Assembly (NCBI GenBank): GCA_964035545.1
Contig: OZ037765.1
Location: 32,005,504-32,069,503, forward strand
Direction of reading: 5' to 3'
From: Bugula neritina
Taxonomy: Eukaryota > Bryozoa > Gymnolaemata > Cheilostomatida > Bugulidae
DNA: 64,000 nt
The notes under the pieces are model-generated. The model worked only from the letters and a program-made list of their open reading frames with translations, had not been told where the DNA came from and searched no databases. This document shows positions 25,127-37,546 of the stretch, piece by piece. The translations under genes were made by a program, and so were the position numbers. How positions within the stretch are numbered: position 1 is the first letter of the stretch; every line of letters begins with the position of its first letter.

Positions 25127-25469
25127 GCCTAGGGCCACACGATGCGTATTTTCGCATGCGAAAATTGAAATCACAAGTAGCAAAGGTGTCCACTGTGCGC
25201 GTTGAGAAAACATTCGCGCTTGTCGCTCTGCATTTTCAACGCAAGTGCGAATCGTCTCTGTCGTCGTCACCTAATTGGCTGGTAGTTATTCAGCGAGCCC
25301 AATTTCTTTATTTAGTGCTATATTCCAGTAAATTGCGTTTTATTGAAAGCGAGTGCGATTTAAAAATGAAAGCTTTATTTATCACGCATCACTGACGCTA
25401 CAGTGGACACCTTTGCTACTTGTGATTTTAATTTTCGCATGCGAAAATACGCACAGTGTGGCCCTAGGC
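25127..25469. mobile_element. MITE 3, inverted copy of MITE 1
   Basis: 343 bp with the same GCCTAGGGCCACAC ends as the element at 10031 and its interior in reverse orientation, about nine-tenths identical by eye. It is flanked by a TTA direct repeat on both sides, supporting a 3-bp target duplication. Confidence 0.87.
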
Positions 25470-25939
25470 TTACTGTCTTGCCTTTGCGCCTGATTCTGAC
25501 TCACTAGTATTTGTGTACACATCACAATAGTAGAGTATATGCCAGTCTATTCGGGTCACACTACTAAGCTCCGCCCTATTCATTAAATCTGATTGGGTAA
25601 CTGCAATGACACCGGGAGTAATAATAAATGCTGGGTGGGTGCCTAGGTTTAGTTAGCCATTCTTCATTCATAAGTATCAGACTAGGAGTGAACAGGAGCG
25701 TTACGAGTTACCTACATTTCGCAAGGAAATCCCACCTCATTTAAATTATGTAATCAGAAATACGCACAGAGTAACAGTCAATTTTACATAATCAGTAAGA
25801 AAGCCACGGCTATTAGTAGAAAGGCATGCATTAGAAGCTGGTTATTATACTTAATATAAGGAAAAGCACCTGGCGATTGATAGAAAAGTACACAAACATT
25901 AGGATAATTGTAAGTTTACTGGGGCATGCATTCGCAGTT
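25470..25939. other. No gene seen
   Basis: Sequence of somewhat higher complexity not shared with the duplication units. No convincing coding frame, RNA or repeat recognised. Confidence 0.5.
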
Positions 25940-26215
25940 TTACCCCAATGGGCAGTTATAACTGATTCGTAGGAGGAAGCCCTTCAGGCAGAATTTGCAG
26001 GTGTAAGGACGATGGTTTGAATGACCTTTCTTATGGCGATTCAAGTTTCCTATCATAGTGAAACTAGCATTACATATTTCACATATAAACTTCTTCCCAG
26101 CTGTAGAACTATTTGGCTGTTGGTTGTCTGCTATATTCTCACATATGTCTTCTATATCAACCTTGTTCTCTTCAGGCAAACTTGTACTCATCATGTTCTC
26201 TTGTTTGCTAGTCAT
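25940..26215 (-). pseudogene. C2H2 zinc-finger paralog f, 5' fragment
   Basis: Starts at an ATG (MTSKQEN...), reads the leader and finger 1 (CEICNASFTMIGNLNRH) and breaks off inside finger 2 at SYN, where unrelated sequence supplies CPLG and a stop. Fingers 3-5 and the CtBP motif are missing. Its inverted promoter flank follows at 26221-26700, with the palindrome in variant form TTTGAC-CTTT-GTCAAA. It is the most diverged of the 5' ends. Confidence 0.8.
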
Positions 26216-28988
26216 TGTAAGTCCTACATTTCACGTCTAAACATTCTGAAATCTACAACATCTCTTGCTAGTGAGGAAGACTTTAAACTAACTTGTTCGC
26301 ATGAACCATTTTGGGTTTGACAGTCCAATAAAAAGGGGTTATCACGAAGTTTAATTACAACTCTCAGCATTCATCCTGCTAGTAAAATTTACCCAATCAG
26401 AAACTAGCTTCTTTGTTTTGTTAACAACTTGAGTAACTCGCTGTTTTTCGCAATTTCACGCTTTTATATATATGTGCACATTGCAGGTGCTCAGAGATAG
26501 AAATTAAAGCTGATGCAAATCGGTTTGACCTTTGTCAAAGACATGTATCTAGCCATCCTATTGGCTAAAGTTAACCAGTATTATTAGAATAATTATTTAC
26601 AGTTTAGTCCATCAATTCTCACATGAAGTCTATAATTACTGAACTGTACTGAAAATATTTAGGCCCGCCACCCCACGCAGCGTGTTTAATAGCTTGCATT
26701 CTTTAATACGGAGGTATTGTTATATGCATCCTGCGTATTACTTCAATCTCATGCGACCAATCAAAGCAAAACTTAGTCCACGAAACGATTGCACAAGCCA
26801 TTTTACCAAGGTTTCTGAATATTATTGATCATCAACAAACAATTTTTTTTACGTAAATAAATGTTTTGATTTGCATTTTTTACCATTCAGCAGCTTTATC
26901 TGTTTTAATTATTTATAAAGCATTATTCTTTTTTTACACAATAAAAAGATAATGCCAAAATCAAACACATGCAATTATTTTTCATTTTCATTGTGTAGTA
27001 ACTATTTTTCTCAATAAAACGAATAGATTCACTGCAATGCAGTTGTTTTTTAATTCTATTTCTTTTTTTAAAAAAATCCTAGAACTTATTCTTGTTTCTT
27101 TCAGCGGCAAATTTCTACCTCATGTTGAACAGGATACAAAGCATTGACCATTTACATATATTAACAACTATAATATAAACAAAATACATCACATCACTGC
27201 AAGTTGCCATAAGTTTTGAAGGCAATTATGCAACTTTGTTGTTTTACACATCTTGGTATTATATAAACAAGATACAAATAGCTGCACAGTCAGTGATAGA
27301 ATACATGTTTTAGTAGATAAGTTTTACAAAAAACATTATTTCTTTCAACTAAAAATGTTGTCTCACACTATGATATAGCTTTAATGGTCATTTATATATT
27401 TCATTTAGAAATATATAATATTTGGATTTAATTACTTTTGTAAAACTATCTGTTCAACTGTATATATGTAAATAGATATAACGTACTATAATACGTTCTC
27501 CACATTCCTCTTAAAAGCCCACATTAACTGCATCTACACATATTTTACTGAAAATTAGGCAATCAAACATAATATAATGCCTTATATAGTTTTTTTCCTT
27601 AAAAATTCAAAGATATAAACAATTGTCTGCTCATTCCAAACAACAACTAATTATTGTAAAAATCATGCTGCAGAATTCTTTCTGTTTTTCCTATCACTAA
27701 AAATACTAATAAATGCATAACTTCTTTTGCTCTGATCCCTTTCACCAAGCAAAACAAAGGATGTTAATGATATAGGATGTTGAACATGCATGTGAAAGAG
27801 CTAGGCTATTAATAACTACTTATTAGCTTATAATATAGAATTATTATAATGGCCATTGACAGCTCTGCATGCAAGCATGCATGGCCTGGGTGTATAGGCT
27901 ATAACACTGATGCTAATGTAAGGTTAAAGTTCCACTCTTTGTATTTACAGCTCTATAGTAAAATTTAACCAATCAAATGCTAGCTTTTTTTAGGTTCAGC
28001 TTATATAACTAGTTGTTTTGTATTCCCACAGTTTTGTATATATTTATACATCGCAAGCGTGTGCAAGGATGAAAAATTAAAGCTGATGCAAATCGGTTTG
28101 ACCTGCGTCAAAAACATTTATCTAACCATCCCATTGGATAAAGTTAACCAGTATCATCAGAATAATTATTTACAGTCTAGTCCATCAATTCTCATACTCA
28201 CTAACTGAGTCTTTAATTACCAAACCGTTACAAGAGATACATCAAGGCCCGCCACCCCACCCGTCGTATTTAATAGTAATACATTATAATATGAAGGTAT
28301 TGTTATATGCGGTCTGTGTATTACTTCAGCCGCATGTGACCAATCAAAGTCCACATAACGGTTACACAAGCCATTTTACCAGAATTTCTGAATATTTGTG
28401 TTCATCAGTTCAAATTCTCTTCGTTATCCTAGTATGTAAATAAATGCTTTTATTTATTGTTTACCATTTTGCACTTTTATTTGTTGTAATTATTTAAAAA
28501 AACATTAATATTTGTGTTACATTATAATAGCTAATCATATCACACAAATAAAATAATATCAAAATCAAAAATTTACAACTATCTCTTGGTGGTCATTTTT
28601 CAGTTAGAAAATTATATTCTAATTTAATTATTTTGTAAGACTATATCTGTGCAACTATAAGGATATAATAACTTTACTACATTTCTCTTAAAATCTAAAT
28701 CTCCTATTGAACTGATGACAAGAGTATGGAAACATAGGACTTCAGTTTCTGATTGTTTAAAGTTTTACAGATGCATGTATAGAAATCATCAGCCTGATTC
28801 AATTAACAATTAATTATTTCAGCAAAACATGAAGCAGAATTGTTTCAGATTTTTGTATCACTAAAAGAGTTTTAATGTATTCTTATTTTCTTTTGCTCTG
28901 ATGCTGCTCCCCCCCAGCCCGCCATGCAAAACAAAGAGTGTGAAGAAAAGATTTCAAAGCTATATAATTATGCAAAAGGTTTTCAATA
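26216..28988. repeat. Old fragments of the zinc-finger unit, no gene
   Basis: Positions 26221-26800 are the inverted 5' flank of fragment f. Positions 27840-27900 match the insertion region of the LTR element (ctctgcatgcaagcatgcatgg). Positions 27960-28340 are another inverted promoter block with the palindrome TTTGAC-CTGC-GTCAAA and no gene attached. The remainder is AT-rich and unrecognised. Confidence 0.6.
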
Positions 28989-28993
28989 GCCTT

Positions 28994-29293
28994 TGTTGTA
29001 TTCTTGAGTAGAAAGGATAATTTATGTAGATATCATACAATGTAGTATATTTGAATTCCAGAAAAATACAATTAGCTCAGAGAAAACTCACGGTTTATAT
29101 ACAAAAATATTACATAACTTTTTAGTGATAGCCGGTCATAATACAAAATTATAATAAATGCTTCATGGCTATATGGCTATATGCTATATAGCTATATGGC
29201 TATATGGCCATATGGCTATATGGCTATATGGCTTTATGGTATGGTATAATTCTCATAGTCAGGGCTGTAGCAGCATCCGTTGCATATGTAACA
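28994..29293 (-). repeat. 3' LTR (left end)
   Basis: 300 bp, TG...CA. It contains a tandem block of GGCTATAT units near 29165-29235, two units longer than in the other LTR. The purine-rich AGTGGGGAGA (29294-29303, minus sense) directly inside it is the likely polypurine tract. Confidence 0.93.
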
Positions 29294-29317
29294 TCTCCCC
29301 ACTAGCCTTTGATGCAT

Positions 29318-29638
29318 CTATGTATTTTGGCGAGCTGCCAATCTCTTTGACCTTCTAAGATTTTCAGATCCATACTCTCCGCCTGTGGGTAGTCTGGGAT
29401 TTCTCCATGGTTGAGGTGTTTGGTTAGCAGTACTATTGTCATTTGAAACATCAGCCATTTGAACTTCAGATTTCACATCGTCTGCTGGTTCAGAATCTTC
29501 CTCAACTCCGTAGCGTGGTAATAGTTGTTCAATATGACGTCTCCATATTGGTCCTCTTGGTGTGACTTTGACATTTATACTTCTTGGTCCCAATACTTTT
29601 GTGACAATGGCAGGGATCCATCGTGGTTCTCTGTCTCT
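29318..29638 (-). pseudogene. C-terminal end of retrotransposon Pol after in-frame TGA
   Basis: Continues in the same phase as the polymerase frame directly after the TGA. It contains the basic integrase tail (IWRRHIEQLLPR) and an acidic stretch, ending RLAARQNT. The TGA may be a C to T change of a CGA arginine codon. Confidence 0.8.
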
Positions 29639-32320
29639 TCAGGGTCCACAATAGAGTGCATAGCAAGGACTTCCAACTGTATAGGTGTGAACTTTGGATA
29701 CAGTGGATTTCTGGTCTGTAGACTTTTCCACTTCTTTTGATTGTCGTCCTTGGGCTTGGTGTGCTGGTGATGGTAGCAGAACATCAATTTTGCAACGAAT
29801 CTGTCTCCCATTCAGCAGTTCTCTGGGCGAGTATCCTCCTATCAAGGGTGTGCGTCGATAGTGCATCAGGAATTCAGTCAAAGCTAGATTTGGTGGTAAA
29901 TTAGATTTTTGTAGAGCCTGTTTAAATGATTGCACTAGTCTTTCGGCTGCTCCATTTGTGGCAGGGTGATAAGGGGCTCCAGATAGATGAACTATTCCAC
30001 GATCCCGGCACCAGCTTTGAAACTCTTCAGACTTGAATGTGCTTGCATTGTCGGATACAATTGTGTGTGGATATCCAAAGTGTGCAAAGTCTTGTTCTAG
30101 AAGTTCTGTAGTTCTCTTCGAAGATGTTGATGTAGTTGGATGTATGCAGGGATACTTTGAGTATGCATCCACAATTACTAGCCAGTTGCTTCCCAGAAAG
30201 TTGATTGCATGGTCGATGTGAATACGACTCCATGGCTTTTCTGGAATCATCCAAGGATGGAGAGGAGCTTTGGCTGGTTGATTCTGGTGCTCAGCGCAAG
30301 AGCTGCACTGTTTACAAGCATCCATGATGTCTGCGTCTATTCTTGGCCAATAAACAGCAGAACGTGCGAGTTGTTTCATCCGCTGTATGCCAAAGTGTCC
30401 TAGATGAAGAATCTGCAGAACTTGTGGCTGAAGGGTAAGCGGTATTACAACTCTTGAACCGTACAGCAAGCATCCATCTGAGATAGAGAGTGAGCCAGAC
30501 ACCTTCTTGAAACACTGTATGTTGTAAGCTGCACTATGAGTTTGGTCCTCATCTTCTGTGTTTGTCTCTTCTAGTGTTTTAGGCCATCCTTCTCTTGTAT
30601 AGCGAATTACTGTAGACAGAACGGGGTCTTTCAAGGTTTCTTTTAGAAGTACTCCTGGATCTGTTGGCTTCAATTGTTGAGAAATCAGTCGTATCGTGCA
30701 TATCGTGTCCATATCATTGCCATCTTCCTCCTCATCAAACTTGAAGTCTGGGCCAACTGGCAGACGACTAAGTGCATCTGCATTGCCATGTTTGCTGGTC
30801 GTGCGATACTCAATACTATAATCGTATTGACTCAGTTGCAGTGCCCATCTTGCTAGTCTGTTGGCTGCTAAAGCTGGCGTCTTCTTTGTAGGTCCAAATA
30901 GTGCCAATAATGGTCGGTGATCGGTAACCAAGATAAACCGCCGGCCGTAGAGGTATTGATGAAACTTCTTTAGTGCGAACACTATAGCTAGCGCCTCTTT
31001 TTGTATCTGTCCGTATTTCTTCTGAGTTCCAGTTAGTGTCTTTGAAACGTTGAAGATTGGTCTTTCTGATCTATCTGGGTATCGATGAAAAAGAACAGCT
31101 CCTATTCCCACTGATGAGGCATCACAGGAAATCCCGACTTCCAAGGTAGGGTCAAAATGAGCTAGTACTGTGTCCGAGCATAACATCTCTTTAAGTTTCT
31201 GAAAGCTTGACTCTTCTTCAGATCCCCACTTCCAAACAGCGTTCTTTTTAGTCAAATGGTGTAGCGGCTCTGTAACTGTAGATAAATTTGGTAAGAATTT
31301 GCTGTAGAATACTATCGATCCAAGAAATGACTTGAGTGATGATACATCTGTTGGTACCGGCATAGTTTTAACAGCGTCTGCCTTCTCTCCTTTAGCTATG
31401 CCATGGTTAGAGAGGAGATGTCCTAGGTAGTGGATTGCTGGCTTTGCAAATTCACACTTCTCTCTACGACATCTTAGTCCTTTCTCATCTAGGCGTTGTA
31501 GAAGTATTCTGAGGTTGTTTAAGTGTTCCTCTGCTGTTGATCCGCTGACCAGGATATCATCTAGATACACTGCCCCACCTTCTAGGTCGCTAGTGAGTTT
31601 CTCCATGATTTCTTGAAAGTACCCTGGTGCCGAACTAATGCCAAAAGGAAGTCTCATCTGAAGAAGTACTCCTCGATGGGTGTTCAGAGCCAGTCTTCTT
31701 TGACTTTCTGGAGCTAACAGAATCTGGTTGTAGGCATGCGCCAAGTCTATTTTGGTGAATCCATATCCTCCTCTGAGCTTCTGCATCAAGTCTCCTGGTA
31801 AGAGCATTGGTTGACGGTGAGTTTCAAGTTGGCTGTTGATGGACACCGAGTAATCTCCGCACACTCTGAGCTTTCTTTTCTGTTGATCTGGGAGTGCGGC
31901 TTTCCTGATTGGTACTACTGGTGTGCCATAGTTGTTGAACTGCACAGGTTTCCAGACTCCTCTTCTTATTCCTGCTTCATATTCTTGGACAATATCGTCT
32001 TGCATAGCGAATGGAACTGGTCTGGCTTTGCAGAATACTGGTTTCGAGTCAGGTTTGAATTCAATCTCCAACTCAAAATCTTTGAGACAACCCAGTTCTG
32101 GTTTGAAAAGATCTGGAAATTCTTCACAAACTTGTTCGCAAGCTTTCTGTAATGAGTAGTCAGGTTTAAGATCTTGGAAAACTGTGTTCACTGGATTACT
32201 TGTAGGTGATGATGTACATGGAATCTTCATCTTGTCGTCTATAGATATCTGTAGCCTTTGTATAGCGTCACGTCCTAGAAGATTTAGTTGTGGTATTTCT
32301 GTGACTACGAAGTTCAACAT
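29639..32320 (-). CDS. Retrotransposon Pol: protease end, reverse transcriptase, RNase H, integrase
   Basis: 893 codons. Protease remnant LLGRDA is at residues 14-19. Reverse transcriptase has the catalytic Asp at 192 and YLDD at 252-255. RNase H has Asp400, Glu442 and Asp467. The integrase zinc-binding region has His639, His642, Cys669 and Cys672. The integrase core triad is Asp703, Asp757 and Glu793, with the 35-residue spacing typical of DDE integrases. All key residues are present. A TGA at 29639-29641 stops the frame early, and the same phase continues to about 29318. Related elements are common in invertebrate genomes. Confidence 0.93.
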   Translation of the reverse strand: MLNFVVTEIPQLNLLGRDAIQRLQISIDDKMKIPCTSSPTSNPVNTVFQDLKPDYSLQKACEQVCEEFPDLFKPELGCLKDFELEIEFKPDSKPVFCKARPVPFAMQDDIVQEYEAGIRRGVWKPVQFNNYGTPVVPIRKAALPDQQKRKLRVCGDYSVSINSQLETHRQPMLLPGDLMQKLRGGYGFTKIDLAHAYNQILLAPESQRRLALNTHRGVLLQMRLPFGISSAPGYFQEIMEKLTSDLEGGAVYLDDILVSGSTAEEHLNNLRILLQRLDEKGLRCRREKCEFAKPAIHYLGHLLSNHGIAKGEKADAVKTMPVPTDVSSLKSFLGSIVFYSKFLPNLSTVTEPLHHLTKKNAVWKWGSEEESSFQKLKEMLCSDTVLAHFDPTLEVGISCDASSVGIGAVLFHRYPDRSERPIFNVSKTLTGTQKKYGQIQKEALAIVFALKKFHQYLYGRRFILVTDHRPLLALFGPTKKTPALAANRLARWALQLSQYDYSIEYRTTSKHGNADALSRLPVGPDFKFDEEEDGNDMDTICTIRLISQQLKPTDPGVLLKETLKDPVLSTVIRYTREGWPKTLEETNTEDEDQTHSAAYNIQCFKKVSGSLSISDGCLLYGSRVVIPLTLQPQVLQILHLGHFGIQRMKQLARSAVYWPRIDADIMDACKQCSSCAEHQNQPAKAPLHPWMIPEKPWSRIHIDHAINFLGSNWLVIVDAYSKYPCIHPTTSTSSKRTTELLEQDFAHFGYPHTIVSDNASTFKSEEFQSWCRDRGIVHLSGAPYHPATNGAAERLVQSFKQALQKSNLPPNLALTEFLMHYRRTPLIGGYSPRELLNGRQIRCKIDVLLPSPAHQAQGRQSKEVEKSTDQKSTVSKVHTYTVGSPCYALYCGP

Positions 32321-32362
32321 ATGTCCACTGGCTTTATCAGGAATGTTGGCAACTCGTTGGAA

Positions 32363-33487
32363 TTATCCCATTACATTAATAGGATGTTTAGATGCTGACT
32401 CGTACTGTGCTTCTGTTGGCTCCAAATTCGGTCGATCAAGTTTCTCCCAAATGTCGGCAGTGATGAAATTTTCACATGCTCCGCTATCCAATTCCATAGT
32501 GAATTCCACACCCTCTATCTGTAACTTCTGTTGTAACTGTGATAGAGATTCAATCCTTCTTACGGTAGAAGTGATAACTTTGACAGGTTGTGATGTTGAT
32601 GTTGATTTCTTCTTAAGTCGGCATGCTGATTCTATGTGACCTAGTTTTTTGCAAAAATTGCATTGAGCACTTTTATATGTGCAAATACTTTGTGAATGTC
32701 TTTTTCCACATCTGTAACAGCTGGTTTTTCGTTGAGTCTCTTCTTTCTTTGTTGAAGAAACGCTGCTAGCATTGTTTGTTGATCTTTTGTCAGTCTGAAC
32801 TTTGTTGACACCTGTAGCCTTAACTCCATGCGCAGTTTCCTTGGCTACTTTTGCTGCATCTTCAGTTTCAATTGCAATTTCCACAGCTCTGGTGAAGGTC
32901 AATTCATCATCTTTAATTTTGAATAACGCTTTTAGAACTGCTTCATTGCTAACAGAACAAATGAATTTTGTCTGCATAGCTTCATCTAGTGGATTGGTGA
33001 TGGAAGCAAAATCACAAGTTGTGGCATCCTGACGAATCCGTGCAGCTAATTCCTGAACAGTCTCGCTTGGTTTACGTCGCATTTCACTCCAAAATTTGAA
33101 TCGCTCTCTTATGATGAACTTCTTTGGGTCGAACTGGTCCTTCATGAATTCTGTTATTTCTGCCATTGTAAGTTCATTGATGTCTTTTGGTGGTGTCATC
33201 TGAGCTGATAAGTTTCCTAGAATCTTATATGTTGCAGCTGACTGAGAGGTTAGGGAGATCTTTGGGTTGCGGTCTTCTGGAATAGCGTGTGCAGCTACAA
33301 AAGTGTTAAACCTAGCCCAGTAGTCCGTCCACAATTCTAATGTCGAATCAAATGCCGGAAAATTAGGTATAGAAACTGTCGGTAATGCTTTAGGTTCATT
33401 TCTCCCTTCCATTAGCATTTGCATTAGTTTTCTATTGTCTTCCTGTGTCTGTTTAAGCATGGCTACTAACTCCGCAACTTCTGCCAT
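32363..33487 (-). CDS. Retrotransposon Gag and start of protease
   Basis: 374 codons from ATG at 33487. The N-terminal half is a Gag-like helical region (LTLWTDYWARF-type, here LELWTDYWARF). Two zinc knuckles follow: CX2CX3HX4C (CYRCGKRHSQSIC) and canonical CX2CX4HX4C (CNFCKKLGHIESAC). The aspartic-protease active-site motif LDSGA lies about 45 residues before the end. The frame ends at a TAA (32363-32365) that is in phase with the downstream polymerase frame, so this is a single premature stop or, less likely, a readthrough codon. Confidence 0.9.
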   Translation of the reverse strand: MAEVAELVAMLKQTQEDNRKLMQMLMEGRNEPKALPTVSIPNFPAFDSTLELWTDYWARFNTFVAAHAIPEDRNPKISLTSQSAATYKILGNLSAQMTPPKDINELTMAEITEFMKDQFDPKKFIIRERFKFWSEMRRKPSETVQELAARIRQDATTCDFASITNPLDEAMQTKFICSVSNEAVLKALFKIKDDELTFTRAVEIAIETEDAAKVAKETAHGVKATGVNKVQTDKRSTNNASSVSSTKKEETQRKTSCYRCGKRHSQSICTYKSAQCNFCKKLGHIESACRLKKKSTSTSQPVKVITSTVRRIESLSQLQQKLQIEGVEFTMELDSGACENFITADIWEKLDRPNLEPTEAQYESASKHPINVMG

Positions 33488-33689
33488 TGTGAAAAATTTT
33501 GAAAATTAATTTGTGTTACTCACAAGGCGATTAGAGTGTAGATATTGCTTAGCCTGGTATTGTTCTGAACAGTCCGAGATTCTTCTGCTGTAGGTAGTTC
33601 TATCTGTCAAACTCTGAAGTAAATGTAGAACTCCACTGGTAACTTTGTCCACTCAAAAGAAGAATCCCATCCTCGTCGCCAATTTATCC

Positions 33690-33973
33690 TGTTGTATTCT
33701 TGAGTAGAAAGGATAATTTATGTAGATATCATACAATGTAGTATATTTGAATTCCAGAAAAATACAATTAGCTCAGAGAAAACTCACTGTTTATATACAA
33801 AAATATTACATAGCTTTTTAGTGATAGCCGGTCATAATACAAAATTATAATAGATGCTTCATGGCTATATGGCTATATGCTATATGGCTATATGGCTATA
33901 TGGCTATATGGCTTTATGGTATGGTATAATTCTCATAGTCAGAGCTGTAGCAGCATCCGTTGCATATGTAACA
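33690..33973 (-). repeat. 5' LTR (right end)
   Basis: 284 bp, the same as the left LTR except for four substitutions and 16 bp fewer of the GGCTATAT block. The inner flank on the minus strand reads GGATAAATTGGCGACGAGG, where a tRNA primer site is expected; the tRNA was not identified. Confidence 0.93.
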
Positions 33974-33978
33974 GCCTT

Positions 33979-35743
33979 ACACATGAGGACAATAATTATA
34001 ATGACTTCTGACCGCTCTGCATGCAAGCATGCATGGTGTGGGTTAACCTTTTCCAATTGTAGGATAATTTTTGACAGCTTTGTTTTTCCTGTAATTGATG
34101 GGTTGTCATTTTTCTATTCCATTATGCATAATATTTATTATTTATAACTCAAGACAATGTCAAAGCAGTGCTCTGTTAGTGAATAAAGTGATCAATAAGA
34201 GGGTGTCAATACTATACTCTGTGGTGATGAGTTTAAATTATAATAAAAACTTTCAAACCCAGGTTTGTGCAGGCATTACAGTATATTTATCCTGAGTAAT
34301 AATATCATCACTTGTGTTTCTATATAGTTTCATATTTGTATTACTATTAAACACCACACATGGGGTAGCGGGCCTAAATATTTCCATAACAGTTTGGCAA
34401 TTGTAAAAAATCTCTGTTGATGAGTAGGAGAATTGATGGACTAGAGTCTAGACTGTAAATAATTATTCTAATAATACCAGTTAACTTTAACCAACAGGAT
34501 GGTTAGATATAAAATCTTTGACGGAGGTCAAATCTATTTGAAGTATAAAATATTGAAGCAGAAATCAACTGCATCAACTTTCTTCAAATAGTTAATATCT
34601 GTGGATAACTTGAGTATTTCTTTATTATTAATTTTATTATAATAAATTTGTAAGCATGGGTAAGGGTTTAGCTGAGTGAGAGGCTTTTGTAAAGTAAACA
34701 TTAGATTGGAACAGCTGATATGATGTTATTAAAATTAAAGCTTTTACTTTAGTCTTTATGCGGCTACATCTACTACAGTGAGTATAAGCTGTGACTAACA
34801 TAGTACATGTTGGTTTTTGTACCATTTGACAGTAAGAATTTAGTATTTTCCTGCATGGCCCTTCCTAAGGTTGATCACATTTATAGTAAATGTGTGAGTA
34901 AGTGAATGCCATTGTTACTATGACTACCAGTGCTACATTATTAATTTTCATTGTGATTGCCATCAGCATCATGATTAGATATGGCACTGAAACTCTTGCT
35001 ATGTAATTAGGTTTACATTTTCTTTCTTTTGTGGAAGAATGAAAGCTTTTTCAGGTGCTTTTTAAGCTTATATTAAAAACTTTATACGTCTCAGATGTTG
35101 TATTTTTGTAAATTAAATAAAACAGTAGTTTCCAACATCTGGGTGTCAGTTGATAACAAATATAAATAATAGATATTTAAAAAAAAAGTATAAAGCTCAC
35201 TAAAACACCATGACTGTATACACATCTGTCTATGGTTATGAAAAATTAATATATCTCCTTAAACTAACAGTTTCAAACAATGCATTTTGAATAAATGTGT
35301 CAACAACTAATATATAAGACAACACACAGCACACTCTAAATATTAGATATTTTGGTGTGCAGAGTTACCTTCTCGCAACTTGTAGCTGCATGATGCATAC
35401 ATATATGTATACTGATAGATTTTTACTAACGCAGCATGTTGTTGCAGTTAAAACTTAATTATCATCTGTGATGACATACTCACCATGCGGGTATCAGTGA
35501 TAAATTAATTATATTCAAATTGTGGTGGCAGTCAATTTAATATACACCACTTTATAAGGGCCTAAATGCTTATAGGGAGCGCTACAGTAATTATTGCTTT
35601 AAAATTCTCAAAAAAAATTTATCCAATAATAATATAATTTTAAAAAGAGGTTTATAGAGGTGGGTCATTTTACTTAGTTTAAAGTACACACTGGAAATCT
35701 CCAGTTTTTTGCGATGTTTTACAATTTAGTTGCTAATATTTAT
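33979..35743. repeat. Old fragments of the zinc-finger unit, no gene
   Basis: Positions about 34050-34310 carry the plus-oriented 3' repeat. Positions 34340-34540 carry a plus-oriented promoter block with TTTGAC-GGAG-GTCAAA but no gene. Positions 34540-35000 resemble the 3' flank of gene e. Nothing else recognised. Confidence 0.6.
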
Positions 35744-37066
<1,323 letters not shown>

Positions 37067-37546
37067 CTAAAGATGTCTCAGTAAATCAGTAGAATTTTTA
37101 CACATCTTTTCACATACAGTGCAGGTCAAAGGGTTTACTGTGTCATGGCATAACATGTGTTCTCTAAGTTGAACTGAGTCAGTGAAATAAACTTGGCAAT
37201 ATCTACATGGCCATAGCTGGTTGATGCCGGAGTCATGGAGTTGATGTAGGGCCACAGGCTCAATTGGATGGGCAGCTGTCAGCCTGGAATCACTCTGATG
37301 TAGTGAAGAGCAACTTTTCAATTTATTTTTTGTCCAAAGTAAAGCTGATGTGTCATCATTTGGTGAAATTTTAAAGCATCCTCCATAATATGCTGTCGCC
37401 AAAGGCAAATAAAAATTCAAACCAGTGTTAATGAATTTCTTAATCTGGGCTTGTTTAACTTGATTGTCTTTAATGTTATCAAACTGAACTTTCCTGACTG
37501 ATAAATCTAATGGTTTATTGTCAGCTAAAGACATGTATCTAACCAT
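37067..37546 (-). CDS. Recombinant zinc-finger paralog g: CtBP motif and C-terminal finger only
   Basis: A 159-codon open frame. The first residues (MVRYMSL) come from the promoter repeat (ATGGTTAGATACATGTCTTT), fused in frame to the middle of the zinc-finger gene at a short TTT/CTTT overlap. It keeps KPLDLSVRK, the whole C-terminal region, finger 4 (CRYCQVYFTDSVQLREH) and the terminal half-finger (CTVCEKMCKNS...HL), but has none of the three N-terminal fingers. The CCAAT boxes and flank upstream of the fusion remain, while the TATA box and palindrome were deleted. It could be a non-functional relic or a corepressor-binding fragment without main DNA contacts. The frame has no lesion. Confidence 0.6.
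   Translation of the reverse strand: MVRYMSLADNKPLDLSVRKVQFDNIKDNQVKQAQIKKFINTGLNFYLPLATAYYGGCFKISPNDDTSALLWTKNKLKSCSSLHQSDSRLTAAHPIEPVALHQLHDSGINQLWPCRYCQVYFTDSVQLREHMLCHDTVNPLTCTVCEKMCKNSTDLLRHL

Larger units (their letters stand above)
28989..33978 (-). mobile_element. Ty3/gypsy LTR retrotransposon, nearly complete, with GCCTT target duplication
   Basis: The element proper is 28994-33973 (4980 bp), transcribed on the minus strand. A perfect 5-bp target duplication GCCTT lies at 28989-28993 and 33974-33978. The LTRs begin TG and end CA. Domain order is Gag, protease, reverse transcriptase, RNase H, integrase, which is the Ty3/gypsy order; no envelope-like frame is seen. One long reading frame is broken by two in-frame stops (32363-32365 and 29639-29641). 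The two LTRs differ by four substitutions and a repeat-number change, so the insertion is young. It landed in an old copy of the zinc-finger-unit flank. Confidence 0.95.

Noticed and set aside
28712-28740. CTGATGA followed by GAAAC, a possible second hammerhead
   Set aside because: Stem II would have only two pairs and no cleavage triplet or stem I can be formed.
31085-31115. CTGATGA...GAAA inside the retrotransposon
   Set aside because: It lies within the polymerase coding sequence and does not form stems II or III.
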